Source of the DNA: Colwellia sp. 75C3
GTDB lineage: Bacteria; Pseudomonadota; Gammaproteobacteria; Enterobacterales; Alteromonadaceae
Assembly: GCF_002836255.1 (NCBI RefSeq)
Contig: NZ_PJAU01000033.1
Coordinates: 682,001-746,000, forward strand
Length of the DNA: 64,000 nt
Direction of reading: 5' to 3'
Shown: in pieces, positions 45,481 to 54,215 of the stretch
Layout: the number at the start of each line of letters is the position of its first letter
How positions within the stretch are numbered: the stretch's first letter is position 1
The notes under the pieces: generated by a model
The model's input: only the letters and a program-made list of their open reading frames with translations
What the model was told of the DNA's origin: nothing
Database searches by the model: none
Made by a program: the position numbers and the translations under genes

Positions 45481-46890
45481 ATGAAACTATACGCAGAAAA
45501 TATTTTATTAAATGATGGTTGGGCAAGCAATCAAACCATTACTATTGAGCAAGGTATTATTACGGCTATCGAAACTGGCATGGTTGAAGGTGCAGAGATA
45601 GCTAAAGGGGCCGTCATTCCTGGTATGGTCAATTGTCATTCTCATGCATTCCAACGTGCTTTTGCTGGTTTTAGTGAGCAAGGCAGTGAAGGGCAAGACA
45701 GTTTCTGGACTTGGCGAAAAATTATGTATCAATTTTTAGCTCAGTTAACTGATATTGATGCAAAAAATATTGCTAAGCAGCTATATATTGAAATGCTAAA
45801 AATGGGCTATACCCGCGTCGCTGAATTTCATTATTTACATCATGATATTGATGGTAGTTCTTATAGATCTAATACTTCTGAAGTCAACACCTCAAAAAAG
45901 AGTAGCGCAGGCTTAGCTACCATGGCAAAAGCCATTTTTGATGCGGCACAAGAGTCCGGTATCGGTTTAACGTTATTGCCTGTTCTTTATCAACACAGTG
46001 GTTTCGGTGAGCAAACACCGAGTGATGGCCAAAAACGATTTATTAATTCTACCGGACAGTTTAACCAGTTAGTTAGTGATTGCTTTACCTTAAGTGAACA
46101 ATACTCGAATACCAATATTGGTATTGCGCCACACTCTTTACGTGCAGTTGATAAAACATCACTACTAAGTGCAGTAAAAAACGTACGTAGCTTAGATAAC
46201 CAAGCACCTATCCATATTCATATTAGTGAACAACAAAAAGAGGTTGATGATTGCTTGAGTCATTTCGGTAAAAGGCCGGTGCAATGGTTACTTGATAACG
46301 TAGAGCTTGATAAGCATTGGTGTTTAATTCATGCCACGCATATTGATGAATCTGAACGAAAAGGTATTATCGCTAAACAAGCTATTGTTGGTATTTGTCC
46401 TACTACGGAAGCTAATTTGGGTGATGGTATTTTTCCAACCACTGAGTTTCTTAGCGAAAAAGGCACTATTGCTATTGGCTCTGATAGTCATATCTCAGTA
46501 AACCCAATTGAAGAATTACGCTGGCTTGAATATACCCAACGTCTTATTAAGCAGCAACGGGCTATTTTAGCTACCGATGAACAAGCTTCAGTTGGACAAA
46601 ATTTATGGCAACAAGCGGCTCAAGGTGGTGCTCAGAGTACTAACAGTAATACCGGGTGTTTAGCTATTGGTAAACAGGCGGATTTATTAGTACTGGATAA
46701 GGATAAAACCAAGTTATTTGCTAATGCTAAGCAACACTTACTGGATAGTGTTATTTTTGCTAGTCAGCAAAATCCTATTTCGGATGTGATGGTTAATGGG
46801 TTGTGGCAGGTAATAGATCAACAACATCTTGACCAAGAAAAAACTAGCGATAACTTTGCTAAACTATTAGTTAAGCTATCTGCTAGTTAG
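45481..46890 (+). CDS. hutF: Formimidoylglutamate deiminase
   Basis: Zinc amidohydrolase of 469 residues that converts N-formimidoyl-glutamate to N-formylglutamate and ammonia. Metal and active-site motifs are CHSHAFQRAFAG near residue 57-68, HIHISEQQKEVDDC, CLIHATHID, and IGSDSHISVNPIEELR. The C-terminal beta domain has IGKQADLLVLD. It lies downstream of hutG, which uses its product. An inverted repeat follows 15 bases after the stop. Confidence 0.95.
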   Translation: MKLYAENILLNDGWASNQTITIEQGIITAIETGMVEGAEIAKGAVIPGMVNCHSHAFQRAFAGFSEQGSEGQDSFWTWRKIMYQFLAQLTDIDAKNIAKQLYIEMLKMGYTRVAEFHYLHHDIDGSSYRSNTSEVNTSKKSSAGLATMAKAIFDAAQESGIGLTLLPVLYQHSGFGEQTPSDGQKRFINSTGQFNQLVSDCFTLSEQYSNTNIGIAPHSLRAVDKTSLLSAVKNVRSLDNQAPIHIHISEQQKEVDDCLSHFGKRPVQWLLDNVELDKHWCLIHATHIDESERKGIIAKQAIVGICPTTEANLGDGIFPTTEFLSEKGTIAIGSDSHISVNPIEELRWLEYTQRLIKQQRAILATDEQASVGQNLWQQAAQGGAQSTNSNTGCLAIGKQADLLVLDKDKTKLFANAKQHLLDSVIFASQQNPISDVMVNGLWQVIDQQHLDQEKTSDNFAKLLVKLSAS

Positions 46891-46901
46891 TATTGGCATA
46901 A

Positions 46902-46936
46902 AGAGCATGCTTTAATCTAGGGGTTAAAGCATGCTT
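46902..46936. terminator. Inverted repeat between hutF and a convergent gene
   Basis: AGCATGCTTTAA and TTAAAGCATGCT pair across a 7-base loop and overlap the 3' end of the leftward hypothetical gene. There is no long U tract, so it is a probable but weak bidirectional terminator. Confidence 0.5.
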
Positions 46937-47280
46937 GTGTAGCGGTTTATGGTTGCGCAAACTTTCTTTTCATTAGTGATATGAAAAACAATGTCTCTTT
47001 GTTCTGTCTTACAGACAGATAAGTAAAATGATTTAACATTTTTCCTTGATGAAGTGATCTCTAGTAAGTGCTCAACTTCTATTTCAGAAAAATTATCGAG
47101 CTCACTTTTTAAGTCTAGATAAATTTTATCGGCCTTCAAACGTACTTTTGTATCACCAAACTCACTGAAACCATCCTGTAAAACAGCTATGCCGTCATTA
47201 TAGAACTTGGTCACTTCCTCGTTAGGGTAGAAATGTAAATAGACTGCGGCAGCCACGATTAAGATCAATAAATGCTTCAT
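46924..47280 (-). CDS. Hypothetical small membrane-anchored or exported protein
   Basis: I do not recognise this 118-residue protein. Residues 1-17 form a hydrophobic signal or anchor. The rest is a mixed polar domain with two Cys (in VCKTEQ and VCATIN) that could form a disulfide. It is monocistronic and convergent with hutF. Confidence 0.7.
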   Translation of the reverse strand: MKHLLILIVAAAVYLHFYPNEEVTKFYNDGIAVLQDGFSEFGDTKVRLKADKIYLDLKSELDNFSEIEVEHLLEITSSRKNVKSFYLSVCKTEQRDIVFHITNEKKVCATINRYTSML

Positions 47281-47450
47281 AATATGTCATATAATAAATT
47301 AGAAGAGAGGATTTTATATTAATTAGACCGTTTAAGGTATAATTATTAGCAATTGTACGATTTTGTTAATAAAATCATTCTCTTTTTGATACTAGCTAGC
47401 TTTTTTTAGTCATCCGCTAGTAGTTACTTTTCGCTTATCAAGGATTCATC

Positions 47451-48914
47451 GTGAGAGCAGACGACCAATCATCCTCAACGCCTAAGACAAACAAGGCGGT
47501 GGTAGAACAACATATCCCCATTAAAAATGTAAAAATCCATGGTAGTAAAAATACCGGTAAAGAACGTTATAAACCAGGTGATCAAATATATGTACGTAAA
47601 GTTTCTGGTTTGTTTCAGAAGCTAAGACAGCGTATGAATTTGGTGTATTTTGCTTTCTTTTTAATGCTTCCTTGGCTTCAGTTTAATGGTCATCAAGCGG
47701 TATTGTTTGACATAAGTGAACAGCGTTTCACCTTATGGAGTCTGACATTATGGCCTCAAGATTTAACCTTACTTGCTTGGTTCAGCATATTTGGGGCATT
47801 TTTACTGTTTTTTGTTACCACTTTCCTCGGACGAGTTTGGTGTGGTTATATGTGCCCGCAAACTGTGTGGACTTTCATTTTCATTTGGTTTGAAGAAAAA
47901 ATTGAAGGGACCGCTAATCAACGGAGAAAACTAGATGGGCAAAAAACGAGTAGTAATAAGGTGATACGAAAAACCTTAAAGCATGCTGCCTGGCTGTTAT
48001 TCTCCTTATTTACAGCGATGACTTTTGCGGGTTATTTCTCTCCAATGCAAGATTTATTTGTCAACGTTTTTACCTTAGATACCAGTGTGATGATGGCAGG
48101 TGTTTTAGCTTTCTTTACCTTTGCCACCTATGGTAATGCGGGTTGGATGAGAGAAACAGTTTGTTTGCATATGTGTCCCTATGCGCGTTTTCAGTCAGCG
48201 ATGTTTGATAAAGATACTCTTACGGTTTCGTATGATGCTAAGCGTGGTGAGAGCCGAGGTCCTCGTGGCCGTAAACAAGATCATAAGGCTATGGGGTTAG
48301 GGGACTGTATAGACTGTAATTTATGTGTTGAAGTTTGCCCTACCGGTATAGATATTCGTAACGGATTACAATATGAATGTATCAATTGTGGTGCCTGTGT
48401 TGATGCCTGTTCAGGTGTGATGAGTAAAATGAATTATGCACAAGGTCTGATTCGTTATACTACAGAGCATGAATTAAAAGGTAAGAAAGTTAATCTAGTA
48501 CGCTCTAAACTCATTGGTTATGCAGTATTATTGGTTATTATGAGTACTATGTTAGTGCTTGAAATTGTTAATCGTGTGCCGTTATCTTTAGATATCATTC
48601 GAGATCGTACTGAATTGGCAAGAGAGAAATTTAACGGTGAAATTGAAAATGTTTACACCTTAAAAATACTTAATATGTCGCAAACAGATAATACCTATAA
48701 ATTGTCAGTGAAAGGTATTGATAATACGATATGGCATGGTAAGCAAGAAGTAACCGTTGAAGCAGCGACTGTTTATACATTGCCAATTAGTATCTCGGTT
48801 GACCCTTATGAACTGGAAAAATATATGAGTAATATTACTTTCACCGTTGAACAAATTGCACCGGAAGGTGAGGCGAAAATCGAGCAAGAAAGCCGATTTT
48901 TCAATAAACGCTAA
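47451..48914 (+). CDS. ccoG: Cytochrome c oxidase accessory protein CcoG
   Basis: A 487-residue inner-membrane iron-sulfur protein (RdxA/FixG type) involved in copper delivery to cbb3 oxidase. About five membrane helices (near 65, 115, 180, 220 and 350) surround two 4Fe-4S motifs, CIDCNLCVEVCP and CINCGACVDAC. CxYMCPQTVW and LHMCPYARFQ supply further Cys near the membrane, and the C-terminal Ig-like domain follows. The start is GTG with AAGGA six bases before it. No ccoNOPQ genes are in the window. The stop overlaps the next start by one base (TAATG). Confidence 0.95.
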   Translation: MRADDQSSSTPKTNKAVVEQHIPIKNVKIHGSKNTGKERYKPGDQIYVRKVSGLFQKLRQRMNLVYFAFFLMLPWLQFNGHQAVLFDISEQRFTLWSLTLWPQDLTLLAWFSIFGAFLLFFVTTFLGRVWCGYMCPQTVWTFIFIWFEEKIEGTANQRRKLDGQKTSSNKVIRKTLKHAAWLLFSLFTAMTFAGYFSPMQDLFVNVFTLDTSVMMAGVLAFFTFATYGNAGWMRETVCLHMCPYARFQSAMFDKDTLTVSYDAKRGESRGPRGRKQDHKAMGLGDCIDCNLCVEVCPTGIDIRNGLQYECINCGACVDACSGVMSKMNYAQGLIRYTTEHELKGKKVNLVRSKLIGYAVLLVIMSTMLVLEIVNRVPLSLDIIRDRTELAREKFNGEIENVYTLKILNMSQTDNTYKLSVKGIDNTIWHGKQEVTVEAATVYTLPISISVDPYELEKYMSNITFTVEQIAPEGEAKIEQESRFFNKR

Positions 48915-49900
48915 TGGCATCATTTGATTTTAGTGCCTTGTCACCAGACTTAATCATTGATGGCATAGAGAGTGCTGGTTTTAGTGTTGATAGTGGTTTG
49001 TTAGCGCTTAATAGCTATGAGAACCGTGTTTATCAATTTCACGATGATAACTTAGTTAAATACGTAACCAAGTTTTACCGACCACAGCGTTGGCAGCTTG
49101 CGCAAATAAACGAAGAACATGAATTTTCTTTTGAGTTAGAAGAGCAAGAATTACCGATTGTTGCGCCACTTAAAGTTAATGGACAAAGTTTATTTGAATA
49201 TCAAGGTTATCATTTTGCCGTTTTTCCTTGTCGAGGTGGGCGAATTTTTGAGGTTGATAATCTTAATCAGTTAGAATGGATGGGACGTTTTATTGGCCGA
49301 ATTCATGCTGTTTCATCACAAAATGACTTCATACAGCGACCAAGTTTTAATAGCGAAGAGTTACTCTATCAAGCTCGTGAAAGTATCATAGCCTCAAATT
49401 ATGTCCCCAAAAGTTTAACAACTCCCTTTTTTACCATTTTAGACCAAGTGATTAAGGTGGCTGCTGAGCAGTATCTACCTGCCAAGGATATGCAGAAAAT
49501 TCGCTTACATGGGGATTGTCATGCAGGTAATATTTTATGGCGCGATGAAGGACCTCACTTTGTTGATTTAGATGATTGTCGAACGGGTCCTGCAATTCAA
49601 GACCTTTGGATGATGTTATCAGGCGATAGACAACAGCAGTTGTTACAACTTGATACACTATTAATGGGGTATGAAGAGTTCTTTACGTTTGAAAATGACC
49701 AGCTTCTCTTGATAGAATCATTAAGAACTATGCGAGTCGTTAATTACATGGCATGGTTATGTAAACGTTGGCATGATCCTGCGTTCCCACAAAATTTTCC
49801 TTGGTTTAATACTGAGAAATATTGGGAGCAGCAAATACTGATGCTTAAAGAGCAAATGTCAGCTTTGCAACAACCACCGTTAAGTTTGAATAACTTTTAG
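48914..49900 (+). CDS. srkA: Stress response kinase SrkA (YihE/RdoA)
   Basis: A 328-residue choline-kinase-fold Ser/Thr kinase that counters cell-death stress in Escherichia coli. Motifs are KFYRPQRW in the nucleotide lobe, the catalytic loop LHGDCHAGNILW at about 197-208, and the metal motif FVDLDDCRTGP. It is translationally coupled to ccoG and precedes dsbA by 83 bases; the srkA-dsbA pair is conserved in enterobacteria. A weak AT-rich hairpin (AAGTAAT-ATAA-ATTACTT, then T5) lies between them at about 49920-49946. Confidence 0.95.
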   Translation: MASFDFSALSPDLIIDGIESAGFSVDSGLLALNSYENRVYQFHDDNLVKYVTKFYRPQRWQLAQINEEHEFSFELEEQELPIVAPLKVNGQSLFEYQGYHFAVFPCRGGRIFEVDNLNQLEWMGRFIGRIHAVSSQNDFIQRPSFNSEELLYQARESIIASNYVPKSLTTPFFTILDQVIKVAAEQYLPAKDMQKIRLHGDCHAGNILWRDEGPHFVDLDDCRTGPAIQDLWMMLSGDRQQQLLQLDTLLMGYEEFFTFENDQLLLIESLRTMRVVNYMAWLCKRWHDPAFPQNFPWFNTEKYWEQQILMLKEQMSALQQPPLSLNNF

Positions 49901-49983
49901 CCTTCATAAGTAATAATAAATAAGTAATATAAATTACTTATTTTTGTTACTGTAATTAGGTAATTTTACTTTAGGAAATAATA

Positions 49984-50628
49984 ATGAATAAAATACTAAA
50001 ATCTCTTTTGTTAATGCCGTTGTTGGCTTTATCGTTAAACGCAGCTGCTGCACAATACACTGAGGATGAGCACTATACTAAAGTGAATGATTCGGTAACG
50101 AAAAAGAAAGAAGTGAGAGAGTACTTCTCAGTATATTGTGGTCACTGTTTTAAGTTTGAGCCTATCATGCACGGTCTTAAGAAAAGTTTACCTAAGGATG
50201 CTTCATTTGAACGTAACCATGTTGATTTTCTAGGTGGAGCTAGCAAAACAATTCAAGCAATGATCACCAAATCAATTGTAGTGGCTGAACAATTAGGCGA
50301 CACAGATAAATTAGTTGGTGCAGTATTTAACTATATTCATGTACAACGTGCGGTAATTACCTCAGAAAAAGACTTAAGAAATATCTTTGTTTTAAATGGT
50401 GCTGATGGTGATAAATTTGATAAGTTGATGAAGAGCTTTAGTGTGAACTCAAAGGCTAAATCATTGAAGAAATATCAAGAGAATATGACAGCTAAACGTG
50501 TATTGACTGGTGTTCCAACGATTATCGTGAATGGTAAGTATAAAATAGATGCGACTAAATTAGATAAAAATAATTTTGAGCAAGACTACCAAAACTTAGT
50601 GAAGTATTTACTTGAATTAGACTCATAA
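49984..50628 (+). CDS. dsbA: Thiol:disulfide interchange protein DsbA
   Basis: Periplasmic oxidase that introduces disulfides into exported proteins. The 214 residues have a signal peptide (about 1-23, ending AAAAQ), the active site CGHC at about 51-54 (the motif commonly seen in this clade in place of the Escherichia coli CPHC), a helical insertion, and the cis-Pro segment GVPTIIVNGKY. It is the last gene after ccoG-srkA and is followed by a strong bidirectional terminator. Confidence 0.95.
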   Translation: MNKILKSLLLMPLLALSLNAAAAQYTEDEHYTKVNDSVTKKKEVREYFSVYCGHCFKFEPIMHGLKKSLPKDASFERNHVDFLGGASKTIQAMITKSIVVAEQLGDTDKLVGAVFNYIHVQRAVITSEKDLRNIFVLNGADGDKFDKLMKSFSVNSKAKSLKKYQENMTAKRVLTGVPTIIVNGKYKIDATKLDKNNFEQDYQNLVKYLLELDS

Positions 50629-50698
50629 GAACTATAACGGGTAACGTTTAGTTAACTATACTTGCTTGATAGTGCTACTCAATTAATTAAAGTGAGTA

Positions 50699-50726
50699 AT
50701 ACCAATGGTCTTAATCCGTTTGGTAT
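50699..50726. repeat. 28-bp mini remnant of the type a element
   Basis: ATACCAA and TTGGTAT are separated by only 14 bases. The right half (TTAATCCGTTTGGTAT) is the exact reverse complement of the left end of the element at 61604. It looks like an element whose interior was lost. Confidence 0.6.
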
Positions 50727-50731
50727 AATTT

Positions 50732-50770
50732 AAAAAAGGCAGACTGTATCTTTACAGTCTGCCTTTTTTA
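50732..50770. terminator. Bidirectional terminator between dsbA and degS
   Basis: AAGGCAGACTGTA and its complement pair across a three-to-four-base loop. A6 lies on the left and T6 on the right, so both convergent transcripts can end here. Confidence 0.93.
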
Positions 50771-50827
50771 TAGCTAAAACATTATTAGGCTATCGATAGT
50801 TGACGTTAGTTTAGCCTCAGTTAAAGG

Positions 50828-51898
50828 TTAGTTAGATAATTCGGTAATCTTTACTTTGGTCTCTATCGCATTACCTTGTCGGTAAATCTTAAAGGTCAGT
50901 TCGGTATTAGGTTGAGTTTCGGCAATAATATCTAGGGCATCAGCAACACTCTTTATAGGAGCATCATCAATCTGATAGACCACATCATCCACTTTTATTC
51001 CAGCCGCTTGTGCGGGACTATTATTCATGACTACTTCGACAATAAAACCTTTTAACTCAGTATTGTAATTGGTCGTGGAAATGCCTAACCAGCCACGTAC
51101 TACTTTGCCATTTTCGATAATTTGACGCATCACCTTGTAAGCCAATTGATAAGGCACGGCAAAGAATATGCCTTGAATGCTTAATTGTGGATTTGACTGG
51201 GTAAACTTTCTTGAATTGATACCAACTAAAATACCATTACTATTAATAAGTGCGCCACCGGAGTTACCTTCATTGATAGCAGCATCCATTTGCAAAAACT
51301 CTAAATAACTGGTGTTGCTCAAACCATTACGACCAGTGGCACTAATAATACCCTGAGTGACGGTTTGGCCTAAATTTAATGGGTTACCAATGGCAAGAAC
51401 GATATCGCCAACGAGTGATATTTGTTGCTCTCTTTGTGGGATTACTGGCAGATTGCTCGCATTTACTTTTAGCACGGCTAAATCAGTGTAATGATCAAAG
51501 CCTATCAATTCTGCCGGGTAGATCTGACCATTTTGTAGAAGAACCTGAATAAGGTCTGCTTGGCGAATTACGTGTAAGTTAGTTAGAATATAACCATGGG
51601 TGTTCATAATCACCCCTGAGCCTAAACGAGTGCTTTTACGAGCTTTACGGCCATATTGTGGATTTACTTCAATTTGTTCAGAGTAAATGTTTACAACGGC
51701 AGGACTGGCGATACTGACAGCCTTGGCAAAAGATAATGGCGTTTGTTGTGCTTGGCTACCTTTAAAAAGACTGGTAGCTAAACTGGTCTCGTTTAAGCCA
51801 GGAACTAATCCGGGCATAAGGAGTAATAACACTACGGCGAGCAGTACACCGTAACTTATTGCTGTAATTATATATTTTATTGAGGAGAAGAGTTTCAA
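50828..51898 (-). CDS. degS: Membrane-anchored serine protease DegS
   Basis: Periplasmic site-1 protease of the sigma-E envelope stress pathway. The 356 residues have one N-terminal anchor helix (about 10-30), a trypsin-like domain with the triad His (NLHVIRQ), Asp (DLAVLKV) and Ser (EGNSGGAL), and a single PDZ domain (about 255-350) that senses misfolded porin tails. The start is TTG; the ribosome site is weak. It lies downstream of degQ with a terminator in between. The rseA-type substrate is not in the window; the sigma/anti-sigma pair at 36 kb is not clearly RpoE/RseA. Confidence 0.93.
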   Translation of the reverse strand: MKLFSSIKYIITAISYGVLLAVVLLLLMPGLVPGLNETSLATSLFKGSQAQQTPLSFAKAVSIASPAVVNIYSEQIEVNPQYGRKARKSTRLGSGVIMNTHGYILTNLHVIRQADLIQVLLQNGQIYPAELIGFDHYTDLAVLKVNASNLPVIPQREQQISLVGDIVLAIGNPLNLGQTVTQGIISATGRNGLSNTSYLEFLQMDAAINEGNSGGALINSNGILVGINSRKFTQSNPQLSIQGIFFAVPYQLAYKVMRQIIENGKVVRGWLGISTTNYNTELKGFIVEVVMNNSPAQAAGIKVDDVVYQIDDAPIKSVADALDIIAETQPNTELTFKIYRQGNAIETKVKITELSN

Positions 51899-51940
51899 AG
51901 GTTATCTTATTTTATGTTGTACCAATATTTTCAGTGTAAC

Positions 51941-52014
51941 ATAAAAAAAACTGATTACATTGAGTTCAACCGAGGCAAGTTAGTTGAACGCGATGTAATC
52001 AGCTTTAGATATTA
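51941..52014 (-). terminator. degQ terminator
   Basis: CTGATTACAT (51951-51960) and ATGTAATCAG (51993-52002) form the outer stem, and GTTCAAC/GTTGAAC the inner stem. On the minus strand the hairpin is followed by U8. Confidence 0.9.
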
Positions 52015-52034
52015 TTTACTTATCCGCAGTATTG

Positions 52035-53426
52035 TTAACGGATCATTATGTACTGGGAATGATTATCCCTAACAATGTTCAATGCTAATACACCACTTTT
52101 ATCTTTGAGATAATCACGTAATTGAGCGATATCTTTGATACGACTGCGGTTAACGCCAGTGATAATATCACCCGCTTGAAATCCTGCCATTTGAGCTGGG
52201 GAGTCTTCGGCAACTTGTTCGATGATAATTGCCTGCTTTTTAGTATCATTTTCTAATTGAGCGCCATCTAACATAGAGTGAATGCTAGCTGCGGCAATAT
52301 CTGCACTTTGATCCTGCTTTAACTTAACGGTAAAGACTTTATTATCACCATCTCTTATCACCGTTAACTTAACTTTTTTATTTGCGCCAATTGAACCTAT
52401 TTTAGCACGCAGTTCAAAGAAGCTCTTTATTGCTTTACCATTCATAGCAATAATAACATCACCCGCTTTAATACCCGCTTCATCAGCAGCAGAGTCAGGC
52501 ATTACCTGCTCAATAAAACTACCTTGACTAGTTTTTAGCTCCATTGCTTTAGCAATTTCGCTGTTAACACTACGGCCAGATACACCAAGGATACCGCGAT
52601 GGACTTCACCAAACTCAATGATTTGTGTAACAAGGTTGTGCATCATATTACTTGGAATAGCAAAGCCAATACCGACATTACCGCCACCAGGACCTAATAT
52701 CGCCGTGTTAATACCTATTAATTCACCACGTAAGTTAACTAGTGCACCACCTGAATTACCGCTATTAATTGCAGCATCGGTCTGAATAAAGTCTTCATAA
52801 TGTTCAATATTTAAGTTGCTACGTCCTAAAGCACTAACAATGCCCGATGTTACTGTTTGCCCTAAGCCAAAGGGACTACCAATCGCAACAGTGAAATCAC
52901 CTACGCGTAGATTATCGGAATCTGCTAGCTTCATTTCTTTTAAGTTTTCAGCGTCAATTTGCAATAAAGCAATGTCACTTTTCGCATCACTACCCAATTT
53001 TTTAGCTTCTATCTGACGACCATCTTTTAGAGTGATCATAATTTTGTCAGCATTTTCTATGACATGGTTGTTCGTGACAATATAACCTTTGTCGCTATCA
53101 ATGATGACACCTGAGCCTAGCCCTCGAAAAGGTCGTTGTTGCGCTTGATTTTGTCCTTTGTTACCAAAGAAAAATTTGAAAGCATCAGGAACATTTTGTT
53201 GCTGTACCTTATGGGTGCCTATTACAGAGATACTTACTACGGCTGGGGTAACATGTTCAAGCATAGGAGCCAAACTCGGCATTACATGACCACCGACTTG
53301 AGCGGGTAAGTTTGCGAGGGCTGGGGCGCTAGTAAGTGCTAAAGTGGATGAAAGTAATGCAGCACTGATGACAATAGATAATTTAGAATATTTTGATGAT
53401 GTAGATAGTTTTAATGACTTTTTCAT
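52035..53426 (-). CDS. degQ: Periplasmic Do-family serine endoprotease DegQ/DegP
   Basis: A 463-residue periplasmic protease-chaperone. It has a signal peptide (about 1-38, ending APALA), a protease domain with His (NNHVIEN), Asp (DIALLQI) and Ser (NSGNSGGAL), then two PDZ domains (about 275-365 and 385-463). Position beside degS and zapG matches degQ of enterobacteria, but DegP activity cannot be separated by sequence alone. Its upstream region carries a long palindrome that also serves as the zapG terminator. Confidence 0.93.
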   Translation of the reverse strand: MKKSLKLSTSSKYSKLSIVISAALLSSTLALTSAPALANLPAQVGGHVMPSLAPMLEHVTPAVVSISVIGTHKVQQQNVPDAFKFFFGNKGQNQAQQRPFRGLGSGVIIDSDKGYIVTNNHVIENADKIMITLKDGRQIEAKKLGSDAKSDIALLQIDAENLKEMKLADSDNLRVGDFTVAIGSPFGLGQTVTSGIVSALGRSNLNIEHYEDFIQTDAAINSGNSGGALVNLRGELIGINTAILGPGGGNVGIGFAIPSNMMHNLVTQIIEFGEVHRGILGVSGRSVNSEIAKAMELKTSQGSFIEQVMPDSAADEAGIKAGDVIIAMNGKAIKSFFELRAKIGSIGANKKVKLTVIRDGDNKVFTVKLKQDQSADIAAASIHSMLDGAQLENDTKKQAIIIEQVAEDSPAQMAGFQAGDIITGVNRSRIKDIAQLRDYLKDKSGVLALNIVRDNHSQYIMIR

Positions 53427-53444
53427 ACTTAAGAACTCTCCGAA

Positions 53445-53486
53445 ATTAACAGTTAAAAAAAGTTAACTGTTGCACAGTTAACTTTA
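53445..53486 (-). terminator. zapG terminator in front of degQ
   Basis: AAAGTTAACTGT and ACAGTTAACTTT form a near-perfect hairpin with a three-base loop, followed on the minus strand by U7. A third copy of the same arm (TTAACAGTTAA at 53446-53456) could pair alternatively. The unit lies just upstream of the degQ start. Confidence 0.8.
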
Positions 53487-53600
53487 ATATCCATTACTAA
53501 TCAATATGTACTTTCCTACACATTGACGGTAAAGGGGATATATAATTACTATTAAATAGACTGAACTAAAAGGCTTTAGTTCAGTAAATCATGTCTCAAA

Positions 53601-54056
53601 TCATACTGTAGTTGTAACTTTTTGTTTCTGGTCAGCAAATAAACCACTTGGATTACCTGAATAATCAAGTGGAGCTTCAGTCATGCCTTCAGCTGTTTCA
53701 GAACTACGTTTTTGATGACGTAAAGTCGCTGTTTGCGCTAATTGTTGTTGAGTTTCAGCAGAAAAAAATGGCATACCTTCAACTTCTGCTGTTGTTGCTT
53801 TTTGCAGTAATTGGGTACTTTCTTGCATTTGTTTCATTGCCGTTTGGCAAGTATTATTCATTTGGTCAAGTAACTTAGCAGAACTCGATAAATGCTCGGC
53901 AACATCAAGCTTATATTGGTCTAAAGCGGTTTCACTTTTAGTAACTTGGTCCGCTAATTTACGTTGCTCTTGGCTTGTGTTAGAAAGAAGACGAGTTGCG
54001 AAAAAACCACCAATTCCGCCGATGATAAAAATAACGAGAGCGATTACTACATTCAT
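53601..54056 (-). CDS. zapG: ZapG (YhcB, DUF1043) cell-envelope protein
   Basis: A 151-residue inner-membrane protein with one N-terminal helix (about 3-22, containing GGIGGFFATRL) and a cytoplasmic coiled coil (about 25-100), followed by a polar tail. The GxxxGFxxxRL pattern is typical of YhcB, which links division and envelope synthesis. It is divergent from zapE and upstream of degQ, as in enterobacteria. Confidence 0.9.
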   Translation of the reverse strand: MNVVIALVIFIIGGIGGFFATRLLSNTSQEQRKLADQVTKSETALDQYKLDVAEHLSSSAKLLDQMNNTCQTAMKQMQESTQLLQKATTAEVEGMPFFSAETQQQLAQTATLRHQKRSSETAEGMTEAPLDYSGNPSGLFADQKQKVTTTV

Positions 54057-54215
54057 AGGGTGTACCTTACATTGTAATTAGAAATTAAATATGTTGCCGA
54101 GATAGATTATACTACCATCAAAACAATTTACTTAGTAAAAATATCGTGGCAAAAGTGACTTTTTCAAGTGTATTTTTACGCATTAATAATTGATTAAAAT
54201 TAATATAGGTTCTCA

